Both the position numbers and the translations under genes were made by a program. The notes below the pieces were generated by a model, which worked only from the letters and a program-made list of their open reading frames with translations, searched no databases and was not told the DNA's origin. This document shows, in pieces, positions 10,598-18,748 of a DNA stretch of 64,000 nt. Each line of letters begins with the position of its first letter. Position 1 is the first letter of the stretch. Source of the DNA: CAVSRC01 sp963830205 (GTDB taxonomy: Bacteria; Pseudomonadota; Alphaproteobacteria; Rhizobiales; Kaistiaceae); NCBI GenBank assembly GCA_963830205.1, contig CAWHLP010000019.1, positions 17,281 through 81,280 on the forward strand. Direction: 5' to 3'.

Positions 10598-11412
10598 ATG
10601 TGGACCCCGACCACCCGCGCGCGGCATAACCGCAAGGACTTTCGATACCAGACGGATTTGACGGACGCGGAGTGGGCGGTGATCGCGCCGCATCTTCCCG
10701 GTGAGCGGGCGACCGGCCGACCCCCGGTCATGGCCGATGCGCGAGATCATCAACGGGATCTTCTACGTGATGCGGGCAGGTTGCCCTTGGCGGGTGACTG
10801 CCAACCGACCTGCCGCCCTGGGGTACGATCTACCGCTGGTTTGCTTTGCTGCGCGACGCTGGACGCTTCGAGGCGATCAACCATCTGCTCGTGATGGAGG
10901 ACCGCGAGCGCGTCGGCCGGGAACCATCGCCGAGCGCCGCGATCATCGATAGTCAGAGCGTCAAGACGACGGAAAGCGGCGGTCCGCGCGGGTATGACGC
11001 CGGCAAGAAGATCAAGGGCAGGAAACGCCATGCGTTGGTCGATACCGATGGCCGCGGTCTCGTGCTCGAACCTCATCATGCCGGCATCCAGGATCGCGAT
11101 GGCGCCGGGCCGCTGCTGCGCACGTCGCGGCGGTCCTTCCCCTTTATCAAAAGGGTCTTCGCCGATGGCGGCTATGCCGGCGACAAGGTCGCTTCCGCCA
11201 CATCCATTGCCGTCGAAATCGTCCGGCGCAAACCCGATCAGGTCGGCTTCGCCGTTCAGCCCAGGCGCTGGGTCGTCGAGCGCTTCTTTGCCTGGATCAA
11301 TCGAAACCTGCGGCTCGCCAAAGACTTCGAAGCGTCTATCGCCTCCGCAAAAGCCTTCCTCTACGCCGCCTCCGTCATGCTCCTTGTACGACGCATCGCA
11401 CGCTCAGCATGA
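10598..11412 (+). pseudogene. IS5-family (IS427-like) transposase, two frame breaks
   Basis: Pieces: MWTPTTRARHNRKDF and TDLTDAEWAVIAPHLPG in the first frame; REIINGIFYVMRAGCPWR in the second; then LPPWGTIYRWFALLRDAG through SAAIIDSQSVKTTESGG, GRKRHALVDTDG, FADGGYAGD and RRWVVERFFAWINRN in the third. The DDE residues (D in IIDSQ, D in FADGGY, E in VVERFF) are all present. Breaks fall near 10735 and 10795, each consistent with one extra base. IS5-type transposases can use a frameshift, but two shifts at these positions are not the usual pattern, so I read it as broken or mis-sequenced. Confidence 0.85.
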
Positions 11413-11435
11413 GTTTCGAAACCGACTCTAATAGT

Positions 11436-12455
11436 TTATTCCGCCGGAACCAGGCTCGGGCGGGGCTGGGGAAGATGGGCCCAGACCGGGCGCGAGAACA
11501 GGAAGCCAAGCATCGTGTTGCGGGTGAGCCAGAACAGAACCAGCGGGAAGATGACCCCGGCGGCCGTCACGATCACCGAGATGGTGCCGAGGTCGCTGAT
11601 TACGCCGCTCTTCAACAGGGCGACGCGCGTGACCGCCATCGGCAGGAAGAAGGCGAGATAGATGACGATCGAGTTGCGCCCGCAATAGCGCACCGGCGCC
11701 ATCCAGTCGCTCTTGGAGAGGATCGTGGAGAGCGTCACGACGGCGATGGCGCCGACGAAACCGAGGGCCAGGCCGATGCCGGGCAGCTCGGAATAGCCGT
11801 TGAAGACGGCATAGGCTTCGACCACGCCCCAGACGGCGAGATAGGCGAAGGCGGCCCAGCCGTGGCGGAGCACGGTGGCGGCATAGCGGAAGATCGTCGG
11901 GGCGAAGATGTAGCCTGAATAGAAGTAGACGAAGCGCAGGGCGAACTCGTCGGGGATCGTCCAGCCGGTGTTGAGGTTGGACATCTGCAGGCCGGCGCCG
12001 ACGAGCCAGATCAGCCACCACGGAACGATGTCCTTGGTCGCCTTCACCACGATGAAGAAGATCGGCAACAGGTAGATGAACCAGATCGTGCCGAAGGGAT
12101 CGATGAAGGCGAGGAGATAGGCCCTGAGCACCTCCGTCGGGCCGGCGCCGGCGGCGATCTCCGGCATCTTGAAGGCGAACTGGATGGTCAGCCACAGGAC
12201 GTAGAAGTAGCCGAAGTGGAAGAGCTTCTTGTCGAGGTAGCTGCGCCAGTCGCGGTCGATGACGCGGGCGAGGAACAGTCCGGCGATCATGAAGAAATCG
12301 GGCATGCGGAACGGCTTGGCGAAGGCGACGACATAGGTCATCCAGCCGGTCGCGTCGGCGGCTTTCTCGACGCCCAGCGTCGAGTGCATCATCACCACCA
12401 TGATGATGCAGAAGCCCTTGGCGTAATCCACCCAGGCGACGCGCTCGTGATCCAT
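11436..12455 (-). CDS. Acyltransferase family 3 integral membrane protein
   Basis: 339 residues with about ten hydrophobic segments. It starts VAWVDYAKGFCIIMVVMMH, the acyltransferase-3 signature in which the DxxKG/R stretch and the membrane-embedded histidine lie in the first helix. It also shows FFMIAGLF. These proteins O-acylate sugars or other surface molecules; the substrate here cannot be told. It stands alone, and the IS5-family right end lies 5 bp beyond its stop, so any downstream partner may have been separated. No frame break is seen. Confidence 0.8.
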   Translation of the reverse strand: MDHERVAWVDYAKGFCIIMVVMMHSTLGVEKAADATGWMTYVVAFAKPFRMPDFFMIAGLFLARVIDRDWRSYLDKKLFHFGYFYVLWLTIQFAFKMPEIAAGAGPTEVLRAYLLAFIDPFGTIWFIYLLPIFFIVVKATKDIVPWWLIWLVGAGLQMSNLNTGWTIPDEFALRFVYFYSGYIFAPTIFRYAATVLRHGWAAFAYLAVWGVVEAYAVFNGYSELPGIGLALGFVGAIAVVTLSTILSKSDWMAPVRYCGRNSIVIYLAFFLPMAVTRVALLKSGVISDLGTISVIVTAAGVIFPLVLFWLTRNTMLGFLFSRPVWAHLPQPRPSLVPAE

Positions 12456-12702
12456 GCCTCTGCCGCTCCTTCTCCGGCAAGCGAAGCCGGAGACCTAGGG
12501 CGATCATATGGGCGGGCAGGGTGTCTGAGCTGAATTGATTAGAATTATCATGGGTTAAGGTTAAACGGCGGCCATCGCAGTGCGGTCAGCCGGCGCCCCC
12601 CATGCGTCCACAAGGCGCACCCTGGAGCCTTGAACCATGCGGCCTGCCGGTGTGGTTAGGGGCAGGGCGCCTGGAATTCGTGCGAAATCGGAAGGAAGCG
12701 AT

Positions 12703-13875
12703 TTGGCTGAGCGCGCCCGCCTGACACGGATTCTGCCGCATGCCCACACGGCCATGGTGATGGCCGCGGCGCTGGGGCTCCTGCTTGCGGTGCCCGCCGC
12801 CGGCTGGGCGCATGGCGGTGCGGGCAGCGCCGACGGGGACTGGAACACCTGGGCGCTGACGCCCGACATCGTCATCCCCACGCTGCTGGTGCTCGCCGTG
12901 TACGTCTCCGGCATGGTGCAGCGCGGCGCGCCGGCGACGGGGGCGCGGGCCTGGCGGCATGTGGCCTTCCTGAGCGGCGTCGCCGCCGTCTTCCTCTCGC
13001 TCGAATCGCCCATAGACGGTCTCGCCGATCATCTCTTCTCGGTGCACCAGATCCAGCATCTGCTGCTCAGGATGATCGGGCCGATGCTGATCGCGCTCGC
13101 CGTGCCACAGGCAACACTGATCAGCGGCCTGCCGCCGACCTTCAGGCGGATGACGCTGCCGCCGCTGCTCGGCAGCCGGGCCACGCGCGGCCTGTTCGCG
13201 CCGCTGCTCAACCCCGTCGTCCTCACGGCGCTTTTCATCGCCGCGCTCTACGTCTGGGAACTGCCGCGCTTCCACAATGCCGCCATTCTCGACGACGGCA
13301 TCCACTACACCATGCACATCACCATGCTCGCCGCAGGCCTGCTCTTCTGGTGGCGCATCTTCGACGTGCGCCCGGCGCCGATGAGCACGCCCTATGGCAC
13401 GCGGCTGATGATGCTGTGGCTGGTGACCCTCTACAACATCGCGCTCGGTGCCTATACGACGCTGAAGACGACGCTGCTCTATCCGGCCTACGACGTCGCC
13501 GGGCGGCTGTTCCACGTGCCGCCGCTGGTCGACGAAAGCATCGGCGGCTTCATCATCTGGGTGCCCGGCAGCATGATGTGTCTGGTGGCGATCATCGTGG
13601 TGGTCAACCTGTGGGGCCGCCACGAAACCCGCATGGACGCAGTGCGGGAGCGGCTGGTGAGCAGCGGCCGCGGCGCCGCCTATCCGACCACCGGCGCGGC
13701 ACTGGTCGAGGGCGCGCGGCTCAAGAACCGGACGTTGGCCATCGGCTTCAGCGCCTTCGCCTTCGTGATGTTCGCCGCGGCTATCCTCATCGCCGTGCTC
13801 AACCATCTCACCGGCATGCAGGCCGGCGCCGCCCTGGCGCATATGCCGGCCGCGACGGGCTCGGCCATCCGCTAA
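12703..13875 (+). CDS. CtaG-like cytochrome c oxidase assembly protein (caa3_CtaG family)
   Basis: A multi-pass membrane protein with an N-terminal hydrophobic segment and then seven or so helices. Conserved features are FLSLESPIDGLADHLFSVHQIQHLLLRMIGP (12982 on; HMHQxQH-like region) and a late segment with PPLVDESIGGFIIWVPG. Members of this family help assemble the copper centre of haem-copper oxidases. I chose TTG 12703 because GGAAGGAAG lies about 7 nt upstream; ATG 12754 is a possible later start. The C-terminal 60 residues extend beyond the core. No oxidase genes are adjacent. Confidence 0.75.
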   Translation: MAERARLTRILPHAHTAMVMAAALGLLLAVPAAGWAHGGAGSADGDWNTWALTPDIVIPTLLVLAVYVSGMVQRGAPATGARAWRHVAFLSGVAAVFLSLESPIDGLADHLFSVHQIQHLLLRMIGPMLIALAVPQATLISGLPPTFRRMTLPPLLGSRATRGLFAPLLNPVVLTALFIAALYVWELPRFHNAAILDDGIHYTMHITMLAAGLLFWWRIFDVRPAPMSTPYGTRLMMLWLVTLYNIALGAYTTLKTTLLYPAYDVAGRLFHVPPLVDESIGGFIIWVPGSMMCLVAIIVVVNLWGRHETRMDAVRERLVSSGRGAAYPTTGAALVEGARLKNRTLAIGFSAFAFVMFAAAILIAVLNHLTGMQAGAALAHMPAATGSAIR

Positions 13876-13895
13876 AAGGCCCCGCGGTCAGCCCT

Positions 13896-14231
13896 TCATT
13901 GGGCCGGCGCGCCGCTCGCCACGTAGTGGTAGCGAAGCAGACGCGTGCGGGAATTCACCTGTGGCGGCTGATTGGAGGCGACGAGCTCCCAGTGCCGCGG
14001 ATCGCGTGTTCCTTCGACAATGATGTTGCCCGTTTCCAATCTCTCCAGGACTTTTCCCTTCGACAGGACTTTTCCCTTCGACGGCACATTGCTGCAAAAC
14101 TCAAGAACGAGTTGATCTCCCTTTGTCGGAGGCGCCTGGTCTTCGCCCTGCGAGCTGGGTACGAATTCCAATTTGGCGCCTTCGCCAATTTGATTTCTGT
14201 CGACGCTAACCGCCCACCGCAAAGCGCTCAT
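13896..14231 (-). CDS. Small hypothetical protein with an 18-bp tandem duplication
   Basis: I do not recognise this 111-residue protein. ATG 14231 is preceded by GGAGA on the coding strand. The composition is soluble and mixed charge, without a signal peptide. An in-frame 18-bp tandem duplication (AGGACTTTTCCCTTCGAC twice, 14047-14082) gives the peptide repeat SKGKVL-SKGKVL. The gene lies in a patch of lower GC between ctaG and tRNA-Asn, with a small CsbD-like gene further along in the same direction. Confidence 0.5.
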   Translation of the reverse strand: MSALRWAVSVDRNQIGEGAKLEFVPSSQGEDQAPPTKGDQLVLEFCSNVPSKGKVLSKGKVLERLETGNIIVEGTRDPRHWELVASNQPPQVNSRTRLLRYHYVASGAPAQ

Positions 14232-14418
14232 GTGTCCTGGTCTCCGTTTGTCATATTGCTTACGATACAACTCTCTTCGCTGCGACCGTGAAGTGCTATA
14301 GTAACATTATGTAGATCAACATCATTCTGCAGAACAACTCCTACAAAATAACGATTATCGCCGGAGCTTGTTCTAGGTGTGGATTGCCTGTTCCCTCCCA
14401 TACCGGCGGGAAGATTGC

Positions 14419-14640
14419 CTAGAACGCTTGGCCGGTCGCCCACAAGTCGACCGCGGCTCGCGCTTGATTCTTATCCAAGCCGTAGTTGGCTTGGACCTGC
14501 ATGACCAGGTCGGCTCTATTCTTGATGGCCGCAAGTTCGACTTCGTCAAGCTTGCCCCAGGCTCGCCGCATGCCGGAAATGACAACGCCGTGACGCAATA
14601 TTGCTTCTGTACTACTGAGTGAGCTTGCAAATTTATCCAT
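14419..14640 (-). CDS. CsbD-like small stress protein
   Basis: 73 residues. The stretch MRRAWGKLDEVELAAIK followed by NRADLVMQVQANYGLDK and AAVDLWATGQAF follows the CsbD-family pattern (WGKLTDDDLxxIxGxRDxLVGxIQxxYG). CsbD proteins are small general-stress proteins of unknown mechanism. The N-terminal 20 residues are not typical. The region is AT-richer than its neighbours, which may indicate transfer. The ribosome binding site is weak. Confidence 0.55.
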   Translation of the reverse strand: MDKFASSLSSTEAILRHGVVISGMRRAWGKLDEVELAAIKNRADLVMQVQANYGLDKNQARAAVDLWATGQAF

Positions 14641-14907
14641 CGCACAGACCTGTAAAATCGTCGAAATTAGTTCATTGTTAACTATATTAAGTGGGGTGCG
14701 TTGGCCGTGTTACAAGCCACACCAAAAATATATATTTTGACCGACAGTTGGTCGCGGTAGGAAGCGACAGAGCGGCTCGTCACGTTGTTACTCGGCGTGC
14801 AATTATGGCTCTGACGCGCTTTTGGTGTAATTCGGCGTCGAATAGACGCGGATGAACGAATTGCCGATTTCTCGGCTTGGGTATGCTCCACAAGTACCTG
14901 AGAAGGT

Positions 14908-14983
14908 TGGCTCCCCGGGCTGGACTCGAACCAGCGACCATTCGATTAACAGTCGAATGCTCTACCAACTGAGCTACCGGGGA
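14908..14983 (-). tRNA. tRNA-Asn (GTT)
   Basis: On the minus strand the cloverleaf reads TCCCCGGTAGCTCAGTTGG at the 5' end, an anticodon loop CTGTTAA (anticodon GTT) and a T-loop GGTTCGAGTCC. The acceptor arm TCCCCGG pairs with CCGGGGA and the CCA end is encoded. Confidence 0.96.
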
Positions 14984-15141
14984 CCGACGCCAAACGGCGT
15001 GACGGGTGCGTATAGCAAACCCGCCGGCCGTTGCAAGGGGGAATGCGCGGGCGGCCGGCCCGCCATCCGCATGGCAGTTGCGCCCGGCCACGGTCTTCCC
15101 CATCTTTCTGCGGCATTTCGCTTCAGGCGAGAGACCTCTTC

Positions 15142-15447
15142 GTGGCGCGCATCCGCTTCGGCAAATACTCGCTCAGCCTGCCGGCAAACCGCCTGGTCCG
15201 CATGGGGCTCGGCGTTGTCCTCATCATCCTGGGTGGCTTTTTCGGCTTCTTGCCGGTGCTCGGCTACTGGATGGTGCCGGTCGGCTTCCTGATCCTGGCC
15301 ACCGACGTGCCGCCCATCCGTCGTTTCAACCGCCGGGTGACCGTCGCCGTGGTCGGCTGGTGGAACAACCGCAAGAGCCATCCGGAACGCAAGGCGGCCC
15401 GCCGCGATGCGCCGGCCAAGCAGTCGGCGCCATCCGATCCAACCTAG
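15142..15447 (+). CDS. Small two-helix membrane protein (PGPGW-like)
   Basis: About 101 residues from GTG 15142, with purine-rich GGCGAGAGA upstream. The N-terminus MARIRFGKYSLSLPANR leads into two hydrophobic segments (LGVVLIILGGFFGFLPVLGYWMVPVGFLILA, 15205-15300) joined by a tight glycine/proline turn, and then a basic tail rich in Arg and Lys. The arrangement resembles the PGPGW small membrane protein family. Its function is unknown. It converges on glnK with a 4-bp overlap of stop codons. Confidence 0.65.
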   Translation: MARIRFGKYSLSLPANRLVRMGLGVVLIILGGFFGFLPVLGYWMVPVGFLILATDVPPIRRFNRRVTVAVVGWWNNRKSHPERKAARRDAPAKQSAPSDPT

Positions 15448-15782
15448 AGTGCCTCGGGCCCGGTTTCGCCGGTGCGGATGCGCAGGGCCTGCAGGATCTC
15501 GACCACGAAGATCTTGCCGTCGCCGATATGCCCGGAGCGCGCCGCCATCATGATCGCGTCCATGGCGGGCTGCAGCCGGCTGTCGTCGACTGCGACTTCG
15601 ATCTTGACCTTCGGCAGGTAGGCGATCTGGTACTCGGCGCCGCGATAGACCTCGGTGTGGCCCTTCTGGCGCCCATAGCCCTTCACCTCGGTGACGGTCA
15701 TTCCGAAGATGCCCATCTGGGTGAGGGCTTCGCGCACCGGGTCGAGACGATGCGGCTGAACGATTGCGATGATGAGTTTCAT
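15444..15782 (-). CDS. glnK: PII signal-transduction protein (GlnK-like)
   Basis: 112 residues, the exact PII length. A trimeric sensor of 2-oxoglutarate, ATP/ADP and, through uridylylation, glutamine. The T-loop GRQKGHTEVYRGAEYQIAY carries both tyrosines, including the uridylylated Tyr-51 equivalent. The C-terminus IGDGKIFVVEI and RIRTGE is canonical. It is more divergent than the glnA-linked copy at 42946 (it starts MKLIIAIVQPHRLDPVREA). No amtB follows, so it is an orphan in this window; its upstream side is the divergent cobalamin riboswitch. Confidence 0.9.
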   Translation of the reverse strand: MKLIIAIVQPHRLDPVREALTQMGIFGMTVTEVKGYGRQKGHTEVYRGAEYQIAYLPKVKIEVAVDDSRLQPAMDAIMMAARSGHIGDGKIFVVEILQALRIRTGETGPEAL

Positions 15783-15920
15783 GGGTGTGCCCCCGCGGGT
15801 TGTTCCCGTCCGCAGAACCCTGTCTACGCAAAGGCCGAGGGCGAAAGCAACGGCCATGGTGGGAGTGGGGCAGGGGTCGGGCCTTGACCGGGCCGTCTCA
15901 GCGCCCTTAACGTGGCGTTT

Positions 15921-16109
15921 GCGTCGGTTCCTTGCGGACGTGAGTCCGCGGGGATGAAACGGGAATGCGGTGAGGATCGGGGTCACACCCGCCGAAGCCG
16001 CAGCTGCCCCCGCAACTGTAAGCGGCGAGTCTTCCGCATCAGCCACTGGGAAACCGGGAAGGCGCGGACCTGAAGACTTCGACCCGCAAGCCAGGAGACC
16101 GGCCGACGC
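15921..16109 (+). promoter_or_regulatory. Cobalamin (B12) riboswitch
   Basis: The aptamer is recognisable. P1 is GCGTCGG (15921-15927) pairing with CCGACGC (16103-16109). The core contains GCCCCCGCAACTGTA (16006-16020), then GCCACTGGG, and the B12 box AGCCAGGAGACCGGCC (16089-16104). It is on the plus strand, ahead of cobU, so adenosylcobalamin binding would lower expression of the downstream gene. A hairpin that can cover a Shine-Dalgarno sequence follows immediately, suggesting control of translation. Confidence 0.93.
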
Positions 16110-16120
16110 GTCCCTCTAGC

Positions 16121-16145
16121 CCTTCCGTCGGTGGGACGGAGAAGG
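16121..16145 (+). promoter_or_regulatory. Shine-Dalgarno-sequestering hairpin after the riboswitch
   Basis: CCTTCCGTC pairs with GACGG-AG-AAGG (9 bp with a 2-nt bulge, loop GGTGG). The 3' arm contains most of the AAGGAG that serves the small ORF at 16154. This is the layout expected of a riboswitch expression platform acting on translation. The structure is visible; the regulation is inferred. Confidence 0.55.
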
Positions 16146-16153
16146 AGACGCGC

Positions 16154-16216
16154 ATGACTGTTCCCCTCGGCACCGCTGCATCGGCACGCCTGTTCGCAAT
16201 TCGAACGCGCGGCTAG
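16154..16216 (+). CDS. Possible 20-residue leader ORF between riboswitch and cobU
   Basis: ATG 16154 follows GAAGGAGACGCGC, a strong Shine-Dalgarno sequence at good spacing, and reads 20 codons (MTVPLGTAASARLFAIRTRG) to TAG 16214. cobU starts 7 bp later. Translation may couple to cobU, or the strong SD may simply be what the riboswitch controls. There is no homology to lean on. Confidence 0.35.
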   Translation: MTVPLGTAASARLFAIRTRG

Positions 16217-16222
16217 GCGATC

Positions 16223-16759
16223 ATGGCCACCTGCGTGCTGGTCGTCGGCGGCCAGCGCTCCGGCAAGAGCCGCTATGCCGAACGGCTGGTGGCGGCAAGC
16301 GGGCTCGCGCCCGTCTATCTCGCCGTTGCCACCGCCGGGGACGGCGAGATGGCGGCGCGCATCGCCGCCCATCGCGGCCGGCGCGCCGAGGGATGGCGCA
16401 CGGTCGAGGAGCCGCTCGCCATCGCCGATGTGCTCGCCCGCGAGGCCCGCGCCGGCACCGCCGTTCTGGTCGAATGCCTGACGCTGTGGCTGTCCAACCT
16501 GATGGGCGCCGGCCGCGACATCGACAGCGAGGCCGATCGCCTGATCGAGGCGCTGGAGCGCGCCGCCGGTCCCGTGGTGCTCGTTTCGAACGAGGTCGGC
16601 GGCGGCATCATGCCCGACAACGCGCTGGCGCGCCGCTATGCCGACGCGCTTGGGCTCCTCAACCAGCGGGTCGCCGCCGTCGCCACCCGCGTCGTGCTCG
16701 TCGCCGCCGGCCAGCCGCTCATCCTCAAGCCCAGCCAGCAGCCGGAGGTCAGCCTATGA
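16223..16759 (+). CDS. cobU: Adenosylcobinamide kinase / adenosylcobinamide-phosphate guanylyltransferase
   Basis: Bifunctional enzyme (CobU/CobP) of the nucleotide-loop step of B12 assembly: it phosphorylates adenosylcobinamide and then transfers GMP to it. 178 residues, normal length. The P-loop is VGGQRSGKSRYAE at the N-terminus. VECLTLWLSNLM holds the Walker-B-like region, and VLVSNEVGGGIMPDNALARRY is the family signature. It sits downstream of the cobalamin riboswitch and converges on cobD with 35 bp between stops. Confidence 0.95.
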   Translation: MATCVLVVGGQRSGKSRYAERLVAASGLAPVYLAVATAGDGEMAARIAAHRGRRAEGWRTVEEPLAIADVLAREARAGTAVLVECLTLWLSNLMGAGRDIDSEADRLIEALERAAGPVVLVSNEVGGGIMPDNALARRYADALGLLNQRVAAVATRVVLVAAGQPLILKPSQQPEVSL

Positions 16760-16794
16760 CGGCCGGCCACATCGCAAGGCTCGCAGCCACCGGG

Positions 16795-17769
16795 CTAGAG
16801 CCACAGCACCAGGGCGGCTACGACCGCAACGATGGCGAAGAACGCCGCACTGGCGGCCACATAAACGCGCAGCGCCCGGCGAATGTCCGTCGGGTTGGCG
16901 TCGCGCCGGCCGGTCGCGTTGACGAAGGGGTCGCTGACGATGATGCCGGCATAGCGGCGCGGGCCGGCGAGCGCGACGCCGAGCGCCGCGGCCATGGCGG
17001 CTTCCGGCCAGCCGGCATTGGGCGAGCGGTGGTGCGGCGCGTCGGCGACCATGACGCGGAAGGCCTGGGCGATGCTGCCGCCGCAAGCCGGCGCGGCGAG
17101 CGCGATCAGCGTCCCGGCCAGGCGGCTCGCCGGCAGGTTCAGGAGATCGTCCAGCCGGGCGGCCGCCCAGCCGAACTGCTCGTAGCGCGGCGTGAGGTGG
17201 CCGATCATCGAATCGGCGGTGTTGATCGCCTTGTAGGCGAACAGGCCCGGCAGCCCGAGCACCAGGAACCACAGGGCCGGGGCGACGACGCCGTCGGAGA
17301 AGTTCTCCGCCGCCGATTCGATCGCCGCACGGCAGATGCGCGGCTGGTCAAGGCTGCCGGGATCGCGGCCGACGATGCGCGACACCGCCATCCTGGCGGC
17401 GACCAGGCCCTCGCCGAAGGCGCTGGCGACGGCGGCGACATGGTCATGGAGCGAGCGGCCGGCGATCAGCACCGAGGCAACAAGAGCGGTTCCGACCCAG
17501 CCGAAGGGCACGGAGCGGAAGGCCAGTTCCAGCCCGTAGCCAATGAGCGCCGCCACCGCGAAGACGATCACCACCGCGAAGATGCCGGCCGTCTTCCGCC
17601 ACGCCGCGGTCAGCGCCTCGCTGTTCAGCGTGCGGTCGAGCCAGCCGATCAGCCCGCCGACGATCGTGACCGGATGGGGCAGGCGCCGCCAGATCGGCTC
17701 GGGATCGCCGAAGAGCGCGTCAAGCACCAGCGCGATGGCAAGCAGCCAGAAGTGGTCGAGTGAGATCAA
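16795..17769 (-). CDS. cobD: Adenosylcobinamide-phosphate synthase (CobD/CbiB)
   Basis: Membrane protein of 324 residues that attaches the aminopropanol (phosphate) arm to adenosylcobyric acid. It begins with a hydrophobic helix and LDALFGDPEPIWRRLPHPV, the CbiB signature, and contains AAIESAAENFSDGVVAPALW and GLPGLFAYKAINTADSMIGH, both diagnostic. The start is TTG 17769, overlapping the btuF stop (TTGA), so translation is probably coupled to btuF. Confidence 0.94.
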   Translation of the reverse strand: MISLDHFWLLAIALVLDALFGDPEPIWRRLPHPVTIVGGLIGWLDRTLNSEALTAAWRKTAGIFAVVIVFAVAALIGYGLELAFRSVPFGWVGTALVASVLIAGRSLHDHVAAVASAFGEGLVAARMAVSRIVGRDPGSLDQPRICRAAIESAAENFSDGVVAPALWFLVLGLPGLFAYKAINTADSMIGHLTPRYEQFGWAAARLDDLLNLPASRLAGTLIALAAPACGGSIAQAFRVMVADAPHHRSPNAGWPEAAMAAALGVALAGPRRYAGIIVSDPFVNATGRRDANPTDIRRALRVYVAASAAFFAIVAVVAALVLWL

Positions 17770-18617
17770 TGGCTCTGCTCGACACGTTGAGATTCGCGGG
17801 TGAGCCAGTCGAGGGCGGCGGGAAGCGACGGTCCGCCGCAGACGACCAGCCGCTCGGGCAGCACGATGCGCCGCGCCTGAGGATAGAGCGCTCTCAGCAC
17901 CGGATGGGAGAGGAGCGCCGTGCCCTGGTCGACCGGGCGCGGATCGGGCGAGGAGACGACGATCACGTCGGGATGCTCCGCCACCAGCTTCTCCAGCGGG
18001 ACGAACCCGCCGGTCGCTCCGGCGAGAGCACCGCCCTCATTGGTGAAGCCGGCGATCGCCATGAGCTCGCCGGTCAGCGTATCGCCGCCGGTGACGTAGC
18101 CGCGGCGCTGATAGACCACGGCCGTCGGGTGCGGCCTCCGCTCGGCGGCTGCGACCGCCGCCGCGCGCGCCGCCTCGATGCGGCCGATCAGCGCGGCGCC
18201 GCGTTCGGGATGGCCGACGAGCGCGGCGACCATGCGGATCTGGGCGATCAATTCCGCGATGCTGCGCACGTCGTCGACGAGTTCGACGCGATAGCCGAGC
18301 CGGACCAGCAGGCCCTGGGTCGCCGGATCGGAGAAGCTGCTCGACAGCACCAGGTCGGGATGGAGCGCGACCACGGTTTCTGCTGCCGCGGCATCGTGGC
18401 GGAAGTCTGCCGCCTTGTCCGCCATGAACGACAGCGCCGGGTCGGCGGCATAGGGCGAGAGCGCCACGATCTGGCCGGGATCGGCCAGCGCCAGCAGCAG
18501 CTCATCGGCGCACATGTTGACCGAGACGATGCGCTGCGGCGCTTCGGCGGCGGCAGCGCCCTGCGCCAGGGCCGCGAGCAGCGTCGCGAGAAGGGAAATG
18601 ATGGTTGCGGGTCTCAT
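17766..18617 (-). CDS. btuF: BtuF-like periplasmic cobalamin-binding protein
   Basis: 283 residues with a signal peptide (cleavage near ALAQGAAAA-E). The mature protein begins PQRIVSVNMCADELLLALAD, the start of a class III (BtuF/FepB) binding protein, and contains HPDLVLSSSF, AVVYQRRGYVTGGDTLTGE and HPDVIVVSS. No internal stops or breaks. It is divergent from btuB and overlaps cobD, which supports cobamide as its ligand rather than a siderophore. Confidence 0.85.
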   Translation of the reverse strand: MRPATIISLLATLLAALAQGAAAAEAPQRIVSVNMCADELLLALADPGQIVALSPYAADPALSFMADKAADFRHDAAAAETVVALHPDLVLSSSFSDPATQGLLVRLGYRVELVDDVRSIAELIAQIRMVAALVGHPERGAALIGRIEAARAAAVAAAERRPHPTAVVYQRRGYVTGGDTLTGELMAIAGFTNEGGALAGATGGFVPLEKLVAEHPDVIVVSSPDPRPVDQGTALLSHPVLRALYPQARRIVLPERLVVCGGPSLPAALDWLTRESQRVEQSH

Positions 18618-18748
18618 GGCCGTGATCGTCGCGCCGCCGAAGGCGCTGATTTACCCCCTGGCGGTCCGGCGGGGAAGCCGGACGGGGCAGGGACAGGGCG
18701 CGTGACGGGCGATCCGGCCCGGATATTCCATTCAGATGGGGCAACTAC

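Larger units (their letters stand above)
9224..11431 (+). mobile_element. IS5-family (IS427-like) element with a nested IS3-family insertion, TAA target duplication
   Basis: Terminal inverted repeats GAGGCTGTTTCGAAA (9227-9241) and TTTCGAAACCGACTC (11414-11428) match at 13 of 15 positions and are flanked on both sides by TAA (9224-9226 and 11429-11431). A TNA target duplication is typical of the IS427 group. The IS5-type transposase gene lies next to the right end. The left arm is interrupted by a complete IS3-family element (about 9291-10518). Without that insert the element is about 975 bp. It stops 5 bp short of the acyltransferase stop codon. Confidence 0.75.

Noticed and set aside
13876..14907. 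tRNA-Asn-bounded island with att repeats
   Set aside because: No copy of the tRNA-Asn 3' end was found in the neighbouring low-GC patch, so integration there is not demonstrated.
18618..18748. Second cobalamin riboswitch upstream of btuB
   Set aside because: I looked for the B12 box and the core GCAACTGT sequence between btuF and btuB and found neither.
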